Under the pieces are notes generated by a model that saw only the letters and a list, made by a program, of their open reading frames with translations, was not told the DNA's origin and ran no database searches. Position numbers and translations under genes: made by a program. DNA of 64,000 nt from Austwickia chelonae. GTDB taxonomy: Bacteria; Actinomycetota; Actinomycetes; Actinomycetales; Dermatophilaceae. The DNA is taken from contig NZ_CP031447.1 in NCBI RefSeq assembly GCF_003391095.1, forward strand, positions 2,666,001-2,730,000. The letters run 5' to 3'. Shown piece after piece: positions 1 through 8,388 of this stretch. Position 1 is the first letter of the stretch, and each line of letters begins with the position of its first letter.

Positions 1-490
1 CTTCGGGAGTCGGTTCACGCGAGGGCAGGACGGAGTCGGCGCCCACCGTGTCGGTAATCACGTCCAAACGCAACACCACACTCGAATGCAGATCCGCATC
101 CAAACGCTCCAACTCAGCGACCTCAACACCCATCGCCGCAGCCGTCTCCACATCCGACGGACGACGACCCAATGCCGCCGCCAACTCGTCATGCACGGCA
201 TCACGCTTACGCACCTTCGCACGCAACGAACGCGTCGCCCAGTCAGCACTACGCAACTCGTCCAACAACGCACCACGGATACGACGCACCGCATACCGGC
301 CGAAGGGCACCCCCAACGACGCATCAAAACTCCGCGCAGCCATCGCCAACGCCGCCATACCGGCCGACACCAGATCATCCGTATACACATGGCCGGGAAT
401 CCGTAGCGAAATCGCTCGGACTTCGAAAAACACCAAAGCGAGGTGTTCCCTACACAACTCATCGACATGATCCCCCGAGGAGTTCTCCAC
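1..490 (-). CDS. FliA/WhiG-type flagellar sigma factor, 3' part outside window
   Basis: The GTG at 488-490 opens a frame that stays open to the left edge (163 codons visible), with a G-rich Shine-Dalgarno (GGGGGG) about 7 nt upstream. The translation carries sigma-70 region 2 features (LPGHVY-like start RIPGHVYTDDLVSAG, then FDASLGVPFGRYAVRRIRGA, ELRSADWATRS) and the start of region 3 (ELAAALGRRPSDVETAAAMG), the pattern of the FliA/WhiG alternative sigma group. Region 4 lies beyond the edge. It is divergent from flgN-fliW-csrA, so a role in flagellar gene transcription is likely. WhiG-like sporulation roles exist in related actinobacteria and cannot be excluded from a partial sequence. Confidence 0.85.
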   Translation of the reverse strand, partial: MENSSGDHVDELCREHLALVFFEVRAISLRIPGHVYTDDLVSAGMAALAMAARSFDASLGVPFGRYAVRRIRGALLDELRSADWATRSLRAKVRKRDAVHDELAAALGRRPSDVETAAAMGVEVAELERLDADLHSSVVLRLDVITDTVGADSVLPSREPTPE

Positions 491-510
491 CGAGAGGCCC
501 CCCTTGCCTG

Positions 511-529
511 CTGTAGTCACGCACTACAG
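511..529. promoter_or_regulatory. 7-5-7 perfect inverted repeat upstream of the sigma gene
   Basis: CTGTAGT at 511-517 and ACTACAG at 523-529 are perfect inverted copies around a 5-nt centre, ending 21 nt before the sigma factor GTG. The size and position suit a dimeric repressor operator or a hairpin in the sigma mRNA leader. I cannot name the regulator. Confidence 0.45.
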
Positions 530-611
530 TGAAAAACAATTCTCCGAAAAACCCAACAAGCGACCATAGATCGAGAAAAGCAATGGTCAGCTCACATTCG
601 GACGACCGACC

Positions 612-637
612 ATCTATAGGCGGACGTCCCTATAGAT
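612..637. promoter_or_regulatory. 9-8-9 perfect inverted repeat in the sigma/flgN divergent region
   Basis: ATCTATAGG at 612-620 and CCTATAGAT at 629-637 are perfect inverted copies with an 8-nt centre that itself contains the palindrome GACGTC. The site lies in the divergent intergenic region, too far from any stop codon to be a terminator and with no U tract, so an operator is the better guess. Confidence 0.4.
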
Positions 638-924
638 ACAAGAAAGCAAATCCTTCAAGGTGAAGATGCGATCCACGCCGCGCCGCCGAATCATTTGCAA
701 GAAATCGTCATACCTATTCCAAAACTGCCGGAAACTCTTGCGAATAAATGACTTTCACCTTGCACTTCGCCTTCGAGAACCCCGAACCTCGACTCCTCGA
801 AATAACTTCGACGGCTGACCGAGGAAGCTACCCGACCTGACACTCGATCAAGCACATCGAGGAGGCACACTCAGTTCCGCCCGGAAAAGGACGATTGAGC
901 AGCCGTGACGGAGAGGAGTCCCAC

Positions 925-1443
925 GTGACCGAACCACGGATCAAGGACGAAACCCAGCTCGCCCTGTCCAATCTGTCAACCGGACTGTGGCGCATCCACG
1001 ACCTGCTCGAGTCCCTCCACTACAAATTGGAGGTGCAGAACGTCCTCATCGAAACGGGACGATCCGCGTGGCTGGGCCGGTCCACCCAGGAGATCGAATT
1101 CGTCATCGAAAGCCTCCGCGAGACCGAGCTGATGCGTGTTGTCGACGTCTCCCCCGTGTGCGATCTCCTCGGCCTACCTCAGGACACCCCGCTGAGCCAG
1201 ATCGCCCAGGCTGCGCCATCTCCCTGGGATCACGTCCTGGAGGAACACCGACTGGCCTTGGCTCATGCCACCCAAGAGCTCTCCCTGTTGTCCCGCAGTA
1301 ACTCCGACATGCTGGAAATCAGTTACCGAGCGGTACAGGACACTCTCGAACGCTTCAACCACTCCCCGGAGGGCGCGACGTACACCGCCCGAGGATCCCG
1401 CGAAGCAGGACGCTCGCACCATCTCATCGACCACGTCGGATGA
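925..1443 (+). CDS. flgN: FlgN-type flagellar export chaperone
   Basis: 172-residue, largely helical protein with the FlgN pattern: an N-terminal segment LWRIHDLLESLHYKLEVQ, then LIETGRSAWLGRSTQEIEFV and LRETELMRV, a middle GLPQDTPLSQIAQAAP and a C-terminal coiled region EEHRLALAHATQELS. FlgN proteins hold the hook-filament junction proteins FlgK and FlgL in the cytoplasm before export. GTG at 925 is preferred because GAGAGGAG sits 6 nt before it; TTG at 895 is an in-frame alternative preceded by GGAAAAGGA. The next genes are fliW and csrA; flgK and flgL, which often lie between, are absent here. The family call rests on pattern recognition, so it is good but not certain. Confidence 0.78.
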   Translation: MTEPRIKDETQLALSNLSTGLWRIHDLLESLHYKLEVQNVLIETGRSAWLGRSTQEIEFVIESLRETELMRVVDVSPVCDLLGLPQDTPLSQIAQAAPSPWDHVLEEHRLALAHATQELSLLSRSNSDMLEISYRAVQDTLERFNHSPEGATYTARGSREAGRSHHLIDHVG

Positions 1444-1547
1444 CCTGAACATCCGATCTCATCCCCCCTTCGCTCCCGGAACAGTCCCTATCTTCCTGAT
1501 CCCGTCCCTTCCGGACCTACCGGAATTCACTCGAGGGAGTAATACCT

Positions 1548-1946
1548 ATGACCGCAACAGCCGAGCGCACCTCCGCCACCGTCCACATGCCCACCGGAAT
1601 GGTCGGCTTCCCGGAATCCACCGAGTTCTCCTTGGTCGAGATCGAGAGCGGTGTCTACGAGATGCTCAGTTCCCAGGACGAAGAACTCGGCTTCGTAGTG
1701 ATCACACCCGAGCCCTATTTCCCCGACTACGACCCGATCATCGACAAAGCAACTGCCGAACGACTGGAAATCACCAATCCGGATGACGCCGTCATCCTTC
1801 TCGTCGTGAACATCGGATCCGAGGAAGAAGCACCGGTCGCCAACCTTTTGGCGCCGATCATCGTGAACAAAGCGACACACACCGCGACACAGGTCGTGTT
1901 GGGCGACCAGGAGTGGCCACTTCGTGCGACTATTCCCCTTGGCTGA
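1548..1946 (+). CDS. fliW: Flagellar assembly factor FliW
   Basis: 132 residues, typical FliW length. The opening TVHMPTGMVGFPESTEFSLVEI, the segment ELGFVVITPEPYFPDYDPIID and the closing NLLAPIIVNKATHTATQVVL match the family (PGLIGF..., F.v..P..FFPDY, NL.aPivIN). FliW binds flagellin and also antagonises CsrA, so flagellin made in excess of export shuts down its own translation. ATG at 1548 has GAGGGAG about 8 nt upstream. It lies 104 bp after flgN and 59 bp before csrA, the standard partner. Confidence 0.95.
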   Translation: MTATAERTSATVHMPTGMVGFPESTEFSLVEIESGVYEMLSSQDEELGFVVITPEPYFPDYDPIIDKATAERLEITNPDDAVILLVVNIGSEEEAPVANLLAPIIVNKATHTATQVVLGDQEWPLRATIPLG

Positions 1947-2005
1947 CAAAGGGATTCAGCCTGCCGCGCATGGCGTGCGGTCCCCCTCGACATAAGGAGC
2001 CCGCG

Positions 2006-2452
2006 GTGCTCGTCCTCAGTCGTAGACCGCAGCAGTCCCTCCTCATCGGCAATGACGTCGTCGTGACCGTCCTGGAGGTCAACGGCGACACCGTTCGCAT
2101 CGGCATCTCAGCCCCGCCGGAGATCGACATCCACCGGGAAGAGGTCTACTTGGACCTCAAGAGATCCAATGCCGAAGCAGCCACCTCGCCCGGTGCCGCC
2201 GCCACGCTGTCCAGGCGGATGCGTCCCCGCGAGGGTGGGGCCGAACGGAGCGACCCTGCGACGAGAGAGTCTCGAGAACATCGACGCGGGCATCCCAGAA
2301 ACAGTGGGAGCAACGAGAACACCGGAGGGAAGACACCTGCCAAGGAACAGAGCAGCGAGGCCCCTGTCACACCGGCTCGCTCGGTGCCTCGTGACCTCGC
2401 TTCCATCCGGCCAGGCGTGGCACGACCTGCGCCACCGCCTTCACGCCGCTGA
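2006..2452 (+). CDS. csrA: CsrA translational regulator with long C-terminal tail
   Basis: The first 60 residues are canonical CsrA: MLVLSRRPQQSLLIG, VVVTVLEVNGDTVRIGISAP and a helix IDIHREEVYLDLKRSNAE, including the RNA-contacting LSRR start and the HREEVY segment. CsrA dimers bind GGA hairpins at ribosome binding sites; in flagellated Gram-positives the main target is flagellin mRNA and FliW is the antagonist. The protein is 148 residues, whereas CsrA is usually 60-80. The additional ~85 residues are rich in Arg, Pro, Ser, Thr and Glu and look disordered. GTG at 2006 (AAGGAG 7 nt upstream) is the proper start; the frame ends 12 bp before a strong hairpin, so the tail belongs to the gene. 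Confidence 0.93.
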   Translation: MLVLSRRPQQSLLIGNDVVVTVLEVNGDTVRIGISAPPEIDIHREEVYLDLKRSNAEAATSPGAAATLSRRMRPREGGAERSDPATRESREHRRGHPRNSGSNENTGGKTPAKEQSSEAPVTPARSVPRDLASIRPGVARPAPPPSRR

Positions 2453-2464
2453 TCCCGGACACAA

Positions 2465-2520
2465 CAGGGTGGAGGGGTTGGGTCACAGAGCAAGCTCTGT
2501 GACCCAACCCCTCCACCCTG
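2465..2520. terminator. 27-bp-stem hairpin between csrA and bldC
   Basis: CAGGGTGGAGG... (2465-2491) and its exact complement (2494-2520) form a 27-bp perfect stem around two bases. It begins 12 bp after the csrA stop and lies between convergent csrA and bldC, so it probably stops both transcripts. There is no clear U run, as is common in high-GC actinobacteria. Confidence 0.75.
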
Positions 2521-2603
2521 TGTCACTTCTCCCGGGCTACCTCGACGACGTCCATAAATGTTGCCGTCGGTGCAGCCCGGGCGGTGTCAGCACTGCTGCT
2601 CGG

Positions 2604-2846
2604 TCAGGCCGGTGGCAGGGCTGTTGACGACAGCGCCCCCGCTGGGGCGCGGCCGCCGGCTGCATCCAGCAAGGCGTAGACCTCAGCAGCCCGGTATCGG
2701 CGGTGCCCACCTAGGGTCCGCAGAGATGTCAGTTTTCCGGATACCGCCCAGCGGGTGACGGTCTTGGGGTCGACACGGAACAGAGCGGCGACTTCTGCTG
2801 GAGTAAGCAGCTCGCCCTGGGCGTCGGTGTGGTCGGCGATCGGCAT
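2604..2846 (-). CDS. bldC: BldC-like MerR-type DNA-binding protein
   Basis: 80 residues containing a complete winged-helix MerR/excisionase-type DNA-binding domain: ELLTPAEVAALFRVDPKTVTRWAVSGKL, then SLRTLGGHRRYRAAEVYALL. This is nearly the streptomycete BldC pattern, including the GHRRYR wing. BldC binds DNA cooperatively as head-to-tail oligomers and controls development in Streptomyces; it is conserved widely in Actinobacteria, so its targets here are unknown. ATG at 2846 has AGGAGG 10 nt upstream. Monocistronic by layout, convergent with csrA. Confidence 0.9.
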   Translation of the reverse strand: MPIADHTDAQGELLTPAEVAALFRVDPKTVTRWAVSGKLTSLRTLGGHRRYRAAEVYALLDAAGGRAPAGALSSTALPPA

Positions 2847-3260
2847 GTTCAGGTTGCCTCCTACGCATAGTCGGCTCAGCGCATTCGGTTGCTGCTGATC
2901 GTAGATGGAGCAGTTTCTGCCGCTTTTGGCGGGTCACCTTACGGCGTTCCAGGGCACCTCCCCCATGACAAGTCCGCTGGGCGGACGGACACAGGAAACG
3001 AAGAGACACATCGGACGACGTGAGATGTGAAAGCCTTTCACAGGCTCGACTGTCGTTTGACACAGGCACCTTCCGAGCGCTCGGGGAGGTAACCTCGGCG
3101 ACGGAGAAGGCCTGCGCGTGGGCACGTCGGTTCCGACGATTCACTGACACCATGTACGGTAGGCACCACGACACATGAAAATCCCCGGAGCCGCTCCGTG
3201 CTGACCCCGCCCAGGGCCTGCGCGATGCACCTCCGGCAGACGCGTGAGGGGGTCGACGCC
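2847..3260. other. Divergent intergenic region, bldC/DUF3073
   Basis: No gene seen in 414 bp. It carries a perfect 12-bp palindrome CCGAGCGCTCGG at 3073-3084, 11 bp after a TTGACA hexamer at 3057-3062, and a small GAGGT-A-ACCTC inverted repeat at 3086-3096. These may be regulatory sites for either flanking gene; I could not assign a complete promoter. Confidence 0.4.
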
Positions 3261-3455
3261 ATGGGGCGCGGCCGGGCAAAGGCCAAGCAGACGAAGGTCG
3301 CTCGGGAGCTGAAGTACTACAGCCCTGAGACCGACTTCAGCTCGCTTGAGCGAGAGCTCCACGGAGCTCAGGCGAAAGACGTCGAACGTGACCCTCACAT
3401 CGACAACGATGAGGGGTACGAGGATTACGAGTCCTGGCGTGGCAAACGCCGTTGA
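3261..3455 (+). CDS. DUF3073 small protein
   Basis: 64 residues, MGRGRAKAKQTKVARELKYY then SPETDFSSLERELHG, the signature of the actinobacterial DUF3073 family; the remainder is acidic and ends in WRGKRR. The function is unknown; the basic N-terminus and the KQTKVAR motif suggest nucleic acid contact, which is only inference. ATG at 3261 is chosen because the family starts at MGRGRAKAKQ; GAGGGG precedes it. Its position tail to tail with purM is common in actinobacteria. Confidence 0.88.
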   Translation: MGRGRAKAKQTKVARELKYYSPETDFSSLERELHGAQAKDVERDPHIDNDEGYEDYESWRGKRR

Positions 3456-3482
3456 GGATCTTCGCCACGGCACCTCATAGTG

Positions 3483-3518
3483 ATGTCCGGGTAGACCCCT
3501 CAAGGCCTACCCGGACAT
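3483..3518. terminator. Bidirectional terminator, DUF3073/purM
   Basis: ATGTCCGGGTAG (3483-3494) and CTACCCGGACAT (3507-3518) form a perfect 12-bp stem with a 12-nt loop between two convergent genes, 28 bp after the DUF3073 stop. Confidence 0.75.
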
Positions 3519-3602
3519 TGCTGTGTCTTCCATCACGGAAGTAGTCGTTCCTGAACTGGCCATCTCCCTGACCGCAGTAGGGCACCACGGTCAGGGGCCA
3601 GG

Positions 3603-4727
3603 TCAGCTCCTCGAGTTCGGGTGGCTTCCCACAACCTGCACGGCACCGCCGTCGACGCCCTTGGCGCCGCGCACCGTCTCATACGACCGGTCCGCCTCGT
3701 AGGCTTCCTCGGCGTGGACCTCTCCCAAGGCCCACGCGTCCAGGCCCACACGTGCCAATTCCTGCAAAGCTCGTTCGCCGGTCTCCGCCGAGACCACCGC
3801 GACGAAACCCACCCCCTGGTTGAGGGTGCGCTCCTGGTCTGCCTGCGGAACAGCACCGAGTTCTTGCAGCACCCGGAAAACCACCGGCGGCGTCCACGTG
3901 CCGCGATCGACTCGAGCCACCGTTCCGGTCGGCAGCACCCGCGCCAGGTTCGCGGCCAGCCCGCCCCCCGTCACATGGGACAACGCCCGCATCTGAACGC
4001 CCTCGGTACGGATCACCGACAGCAACTGCGCCGCGTACACCCGAGTCGGGGTCAACAACTCCTCGCCCAACGTCCGCCCGAACTCGGGCACATGACGTTC
4101 GTAGGTCCACCCGGCCGACTCGCAGATTCGACGCACCAAGGAAAAACCGTTGCTGTGCAACCCCGAGCTGGCCACTCCCAGAACCACGTCCCCGGCCTGT
4201 ACCCGGTGAGGCCCCAGGATGTCCTCGTAGTCCACCACGCCGGTCACCGCACCGGCGATGTCGTATTCGTCCGGGCCCAACAGCCCCGGATGCTCCGCGG
4301 TTTCCCCACCGACCAATGCGCATCCGGCCCGGGCACAAGCTGCCGCCACCCCGGAGACGATCGCCGCGATCCGTTCAGGGACGACCCGGCCACAGGCGAT
4401 GTAGTCGGTCATGAACAAAGGCTCGGCACCGTTGACCACGATGTCATCGACCACCATGCCGACCAGATCGAAACCGATCGTGTCATGGATATCCATCGCC
4501 TGAGCGATCGCGACCTTCGTCCCCACCCCGTCGGTGGAAGTGGCCAGCACCGGACGGCGCATCCTCTGCAGCGCAGAGGCGTCGAAAAGCCCGGCAAAGC
4601 CCCCCAGGCCACCCAGAACCTCCGGGCGCTGCGCCTGGGCCACAGAGGCTTTCATGAGGGCTACGGCGCGGTCCCCGGCCTCGACATCGACGCCGGCAGA
4701 CGCATAGGTGATCGGTTGATCGCTCAC
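3603..4727 (-). CDS. purM: Phosphoribosylformylglycinamidine cyclo-ligase (AIR synthetase)
   Basis: 374 residues, normal for PurM. It closes the imidazole ring: FGAM + ATP to AIR (step 5 of purine synthesis). The N-terminal TYASAGVDVEAGDRAV, the ATP-site segment LATSTDGVGTKVAIAQ, FDLVGMVVDDIVVNGAEPLF and LVGGETAEHPG are family hallmarks of the PurM/SelD/ThiL fold. The ATG overlaps the purF stop by 4 nt (ATGA), so translation of the pair is coupled. Its substrate FGAM comes from PurSQL encoded in the separate cluster at 19.6-23.1 kb. Confidence 0.97.
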   Translation of the reverse strand: MSDQPITYASAGVDVEAGDRAVALMKASVAQAQRPEVLGGLGGFAGLFDASALQRMRRPVLATSTDGVGTKVAIAQAMDIHDTIGFDLVGMVVDDIVVNGAEPLFMTDYIACGRVVPERIAAIVSGVAAACARAGCALVGGETAEHPGLLGPDEYDIAGAVTGVVDYEDILGPHRVQAGDVVLGVASSGLHSNGFSLVRRICESAGWTYERHVPEFGRTLGEELLTPTRVYAAQLLSVIRTEGVQMRALSHVTGGGLAANLARVLPTGTVARVDRGTWTPPVVFRVLQELGAVPQADQERTLNQGVGFVAVVSAETGERALQELARVGLDAWALGEVHAEEAYEADRSYETVRGAKGVDGGAVQVVGSHPNSRS

Positions 4728-6352
4728 AGGTTGGCTCCATGGTGTTCGGTGTGCGCTTCGGAGGGAGCATCGGAGTCGCCGCGAAGCCGCCCGGCCGGAA
4801 CGGTGGACGATGCGGCAGGGTTGCCCATCAGGAACCCCCGCCCCACCTCGTCGGAAAGCTCAGGAACGGTGACGCGGCCCGCCCCCGACCCGACGACCTC
4901 CAGAACGTCCTTGCCGAGCTGGCTGCGGTCGAGTTCCACGGGGTACTCACCGGTGAAACAGGCGGTGCACAGTTCGCCCGCATCCTGCCGGGTCGCCGCC
5001 ACCATGCCTTCCTGGCTGATGTATCCCAGGCTGTCTGCATCGATGCTGCGACAAACCGCTTCTACGTCCAAGCCGTTGGCCACGAGTTCGGCACGGGAAG
5101 CGAAGTCGATCCCGAAGAAACATGGCCAACGCACCGGCGGCGAGGAGATCCGGACGTGGACCTCCGCGGCACCCGCCTCGCGCAGCATCCGCACCAGGGC
5201 CCGCTGCGTATTACCCCGCACGATCGAGTCGTCCACCACCACGAGACGTTTGCCCCGGATGACATCACGCAACGGGTTCAGCTTCAACCGGATGCCCAGC
5301 TGGCGGATCGTCTGCGACGGCGAAATGAAGGTGCGCCCCACGTAGGCGTTCTTCACCAGACCCAACCCGAAAGGAATCCCCGACTGGTCGGCATACCCGA
5401 TCGCCGAGGGAATCCCCGAATCCGGCGTCGGCATCACCATGTCCGCCTCGACCGGATGCTCCCGGGCCAGGGCCCGCCCCATGTCGACCCTCGCCTCGTA
5501 GATACCCCGGCCACGGATCGTCGTGTCCGGTCGAGCCAGGTAGACGTACTCGAAGATGCAACCACGCGGTCGAGCCGGGGCGAAGCGTCGGCTGCGCAGC
5601 CCGTCCTCGTCGATGACGATCAACTCGCCCGGTTCGACCTCACGGACGAAACTCGCCCCCACGATGTCCAAAGCTGCTGTCTCCGAGGCCACCACCCAAC
5701 CGCGATCCAGGTGCCCGATCACGAGCGGACGGAACCCCTGCGGGTCACGGGCGGCGTATAACGCATGCTCGTCCATGAAGACGAAACAGAATGCCCCCTG
5801 GACCTGAGGCAGCACCGCCATCGCCCGCTCTTCCCAGGAAGCACCCTCGGCATCGGCCAGCAAGGCCGTCACCGTCGCAGTGTCCGTCGTGGCTCCCCTG
5901 CGTAGCTCCGTATGCCCCTGCGCACCGCGGGCTCCTGCCTCCAGCAGGTTCCGCAGAGCGGCCGCGTTGACCAGGTTGCCGTTGTGCGCGAGCGCAATGG
6001 TGCCCAGGTCGCTGTCGGAGAGGGTTGGCTGGGCGTTCTCCCAGGTGGAGGACCCGGTGGTGGAATATCGGGCGTGTCCGACGGCGATATGCCCCACCAG
6101 GGTGCTCAGCGCGCGTTCGTCGAAGACCTGACTGACCAGCCCCATGTCCTTGTAGACCAGAACTCGGCGGCCGTCGCTGGCGGCGATACCTGCCGATTCC
6201 TGGCCTCGGTGCTGGAGGGCGTAGAGGCCGTAGTAGGCGAGTTTGGCGACCTCCTCACCAGGGGCGTAGACCCCGAAGACGCCGCAGGCGTCCTGAGGGC
6301 CTTTCTCGCCGGGGAGCAGATCATGATTGAGTCGACCATCACCACGTCGCAC
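4724..6352 (-). CDS. purF: Amidophosphoribosyltransferase
   Basis: 542 residues. It makes phosphoribosylamine from PRPP and glutamine, the first committed purine step. Cys23 in PQDACGVFGVYAPG is the N-terminal nucleophile exposed after propeptide removal; HARYSTTGSS, HNGNLVN and GAFCFVFMD belong to the class II glutaminase domain, and LVVVDDSIVRGNTQ is the PRPP-binding loop of the C-terminal phosphoribosyltransferase domain. Upstream lie a two-helix membrane protein and an SCP-like gene on the same strand; purM follows with a 4-nt overlap. Confidence 0.97.
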   Translation of the reverse strand: MRRGDGRLNHDLLPGEKGPQDACGVFGVYAPGEEVAKLAYYGLYALQHRGQESAGIAASDGRRVLVYKDMGLVSQVFDERALSTLVGHIAVGHARYSTTGSSTWENAQPTLSDSDLGTIALAHNGNLVNAAALRNLLEAGARGAQGHTELRRGATTDTATVTALLADAEGASWEERAMAVLPQVQGAFCFVFMDEHALYAARDPQGFRPLVIGHLDRGWVVASETAALDIVGASFVREVEPGELIVIDEDGLRSRRFAPARPRGCIFEYVYLARPDTTIRGRGIYEARVDMGRALAREHPVEADMVMPTPDSGIPSAIGYADQSGIPFGLGLVKNAYVGRTFISPSQTIRQLGIRLKLNPLRDVIRGKRLVVVDDSIVRGNTQRALVRMLREAGAAEVHVRISSPPVRWPCFFGIDFASRAELVANGLDVEAVCRSIDADSLGYISQEGMVAATRQDAGELCTACFTGEYPVELDRSQLGKDVLEVVGSGAGRVTVPELSDEVGRGFLMGNPAASSTVPAGRLRGDSDAPSEAHTEHHGANL

Positions 6353-6409
6353 GACCGTCAGTCTTCCACAGGTCGGTGGCTCGGCCGGCTCGCGCGAGCT
6401 CCCGTCCGG

Positions 6410-6724
6410 TCAGCGTCGGCGGTTGAGGAACCACTCCAGGGCGACGGCGATGCTTGCGGCGACCCCGATACCGGCGAGCGCTCCCAGGACGAGGAAGTAG
6501 AAGAGGGAGACGGTGGGTTCGTAGCTGGCGCGGCAGGCGGCTGCGGCGGCGGATCCTGCGTCACCGCAACGGGTGTCGGGACCTAGGTAGTCGATCAGCA
6601 CGCCGAGTGCCATGCCGAGCACGGCACCGGTCGCCAGGAAGGACGTGAGCTTCGGGGCACGCCGGGTGCGCAAGGGCACCGCCTGTGGCGGACTCTGGTC
6701 GTTGTTCTTCTTCTGCTCGGCCAC
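6410..6724 (-). CDS. Small two-helix membrane protein next to purF
   Basis: 104 residues with a hydrophilic N-terminus (AEQKKNNDQSPP), a first hydrophobic segment at about 28-45 (SFLATGAVLGMALGVLIDYL), a short loop with two cysteines (TRCGDAGSAAAAACRAS) and a second segment at about 72-95, then a basic end WFLNRRR. No enzyme motif is visible. It lies 57 bp upstream of purF on the same strand, a position often held by such a membrane protein in actinobacteria; function unknown. Confidence 0.75.
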   Translation of the reverse strand: MAEQKKNNDQSPPQAVPLRTRRAPKLTSFLATGAVLGMALGVLIDYLGPDTRCGDAGSAAAAACRASYEPTVSLFYFLVLGALAGIGVAASIAVALEWFLNRRR

Positions 6725-6883
6725 GGGGAAAGCCTATGTGGACGAGGGCGCTCGCTCCGTCACCGATTGCTCACAATCTGGTGGCGTTGTGGTCTCGCCA
6801 TTCGGATACATGGCGGTTTTGTCCGATGCAGGATCCGTTATGCGAGATATAGGCGTTCTTTGCGGAGATGATCCTCAGCATCG

Positions 6884-7270
6884 TCAGGGGTTGTCCGCTC
6901 CGCGAGGATCCGTCAGCGGGAGGAGTTCAGACAGATCTGCGCGTATTCCGCTGGCGCGTATCCGACCTGCCGCCACGGCCTCCTCCCAGCCGAGCCTGCC
7001 CGAGGCGACTTCCAGCCACGTGTTCGCCTCGGTTTCGACGACGCACGGTGGAGTCCCTCGGGTGTGGGTGGGCCCGGCCAGGCACTGGGTCACGCCGTAA
7101 GGAGGCACCCGGACTTCGACGCTACGTCCTGGAGCGCGGGCACTGAGTTCTTCCAAGCTGTAACGCACGGCCGTGGCCAGGACGGCTCGGTCGACGCCCT
7201 GCGGACTCAGTGTCCAGGCATGTAGCGCGTCGGCTCCTGCGGCGAGATCGATCCGGCGACGGGGCGGCAT
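6884..7270 (-). CDS. SCP2-like sterol carrier family protein
   Basis: 128 residues from ATG at 7270. The sequence [59 protein letters not shown] and [17 protein letters not shown] is the actinobacterial SCP-like protein commonly found near purF. SCP2 folds bind lipids or act in isomerases, but the ligand of this clade is not known to me. The alternative starts further upstream (up to 7447) run antisense through the neighbouring dehydrogenase gene and lack family similarity, so they were rejected. Confidence 0.85.
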   Translation of the reverse strand: MPPRRRIDLAAGADALHAWTLSPQGVDRAVLATAVRYSLEELSARAPGRSVEVRVPPYGVTQCLAGPTHTRGTPPCVVETEANTWLEVASGRLGWEEAVAAGRIRASGIRADLSELLPLTDPRGADNP

Positions 7271-7341
7271 ATGACCATGCTGGCATGCGCGAGCGGTGGG
7301 CGTGGCCGTGAACTCCTGGGAGGTGGTGGGAGCATGTCCCC

Positions 7342-8388
7342 ATGAAGGCGACCGTCCTGCACGCCCCGCACGATGTCCGGATCGACGATGTCGAGGACCC
7401 GGTGATCCTGTCATCGACCGATGCGATCGTGCGGGTCGTCGCGACATGCGTCTGCGGTTCCGACCTGTGGAACTACCGCGGAGTGAACGAGGTCTCGGCG
7501 CCGCGTCCGATCGGACACGAGATGGTCGGCGTGGTCGAGGAAATCGGCCACCACGTGGTCGGTCTGCGGCCAGGGGATTTCGTGATCAGCCCCTTCACCA
7601 TCAGCGACAATTCCTGCCCGCATTGTCTGATGGGGATGCAGACGGCTTGTGACAATCTCACCTATTTCGGTGGCACTGATCAGGAGGGCCTGCCGATGGG
7701 TGGCGCGCAGGCCGAATACGTCCGGGTCCCCCTGGCCGACGGCACGCTCGTCCCCGTGCCCGAGACACCGGACGCACACCAGATCCCCAGCCTGTTGACC
7801 TTGGCCGACGTGATGGGAACCGGCTGGCATGCGGCGATCTGCGCCGGCGTGCACGAGGGAGACACGGTGTGTGTCGTCGGAGACGGCGCGGTCGGCCTGT
7901 TGGGTGTCCTGGCGGCTCAGCAGATGGGCGCCGAGCGGATCATCGCGATGTCCCGTCACCCGGCGCGGCAGGCATTGGCTGCCCACTTCGGAGCGACGGA
8001 CATCGTGGAAGAACGCGGCGAGGAGGGCGCGGACCGGGTCCGCGACCTGACGGCCGGTGTCGGCGCCGACGCCGTCCTCGAATGCGTCGGGACCGGCGAT
8101 TCCATGGAACAGGCCATGTCCTGTGCCCGGCCCGGAGCGATGGTGGGATTCGTGGGCGTCCCGCACGGGGTGCGGCTGCCGGTGGAACTGATGTTCCGTC
8201 GAAATATCGGCCTGGCCGGAGGGATGGCCCCGGTACGGCAGTATCTACCCGCGTTGCGGGACGACGTCCTGAACGGCCTCATCGAGCCGGGCCTGGTCTT
8301 CGACCTGGAACTTCCCCTGGACGAAGTCGCCGCCGGCTATGCCGCGATGGATGAACGACGGGCCGTGAAATGTCTGCTCCACGTGTGA
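7342..8388 (+). CDS. Zinc-dependent alcohol dehydrogenase family protein
   Basis: 348 residues, medium-chain dehydrogenase. Catalytic zinc site: Cys in [14 protein letters not shown] and [12 protein letters not shown]; lobe for the structural zinc [12 protein letters not shown], in which the usual four-cysteine pattern is incomplete; Rossmann motif [21 protein letters not shown]. This subfamily includes threonine/sorbitol-dehydrogenase-like and formaldehyde-type oxidoreductases, so the substrate cannot be read from sequence. GGGAG precedes the ATG by about 9 nt. Its 3' end overlaps the start of the molybdoenzyme gene by 19 bp, which points to a common transcript. Confidence 0.85.
   Translation: MKATVLHAPHDVRIDDVEDPVILSSTDAIVRVVATCVCGSDLWNYRGVNEVSAPRPIGHEMVGVVEEIGHHVVGLRPGDFVISPFTISDNSCPHCLMGMQTACDNLTYFGGTDQEGLPMGGAQAEYVRVPLADGTLVPVPETPDAHQIPSLLTLADVMGTGWHAAICAGVHEGDTVCVVGDGAVGLLGVLAAQQMGAERIIAMSRHPARQALAAHFGATDIVEERGEEGADRVRDLTAGVGADAVLECVGTGDSMEQAMSCARPGAMVGFVGVPHGVRLPVELMFRRNIGLAGGMAPVRQYLPALRDDVLNGLIEPGLVFDLELPLDEVAAGYAAMDERRAVKCLLHV

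Larger units (their letters stand above)
491..924. other. Divergent intergenic region, sigma factor/flgN
   Basis: This 434-bp stretch holds no convincing gene. It is visibly more AT-rich than its surroundings between about 530 and 780, carries the two inverted repeats listed separately, and must contain the promoters of the leftward sigma gene and the rightward flgN-fliW-csrA genes. I could not place a -35/-10 pair or a sigma-28-type promoter with confidence. Confidence 0.5.

Noticed and set aside
3621-5345. 574-codon rightward open frame opposite purM and purF
   Set aside because: It lies antisense to two certain genes, has no family features and reflects the GC-rich codon bias of the real strand.
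6796-6815. CGCCAT-8-ATGGCG hairpin followed by TTTT
   Set aside because: Its U run is on the strand opposite to the nearby genes, and the stem is only 6 bp, so I did not call it a terminator.
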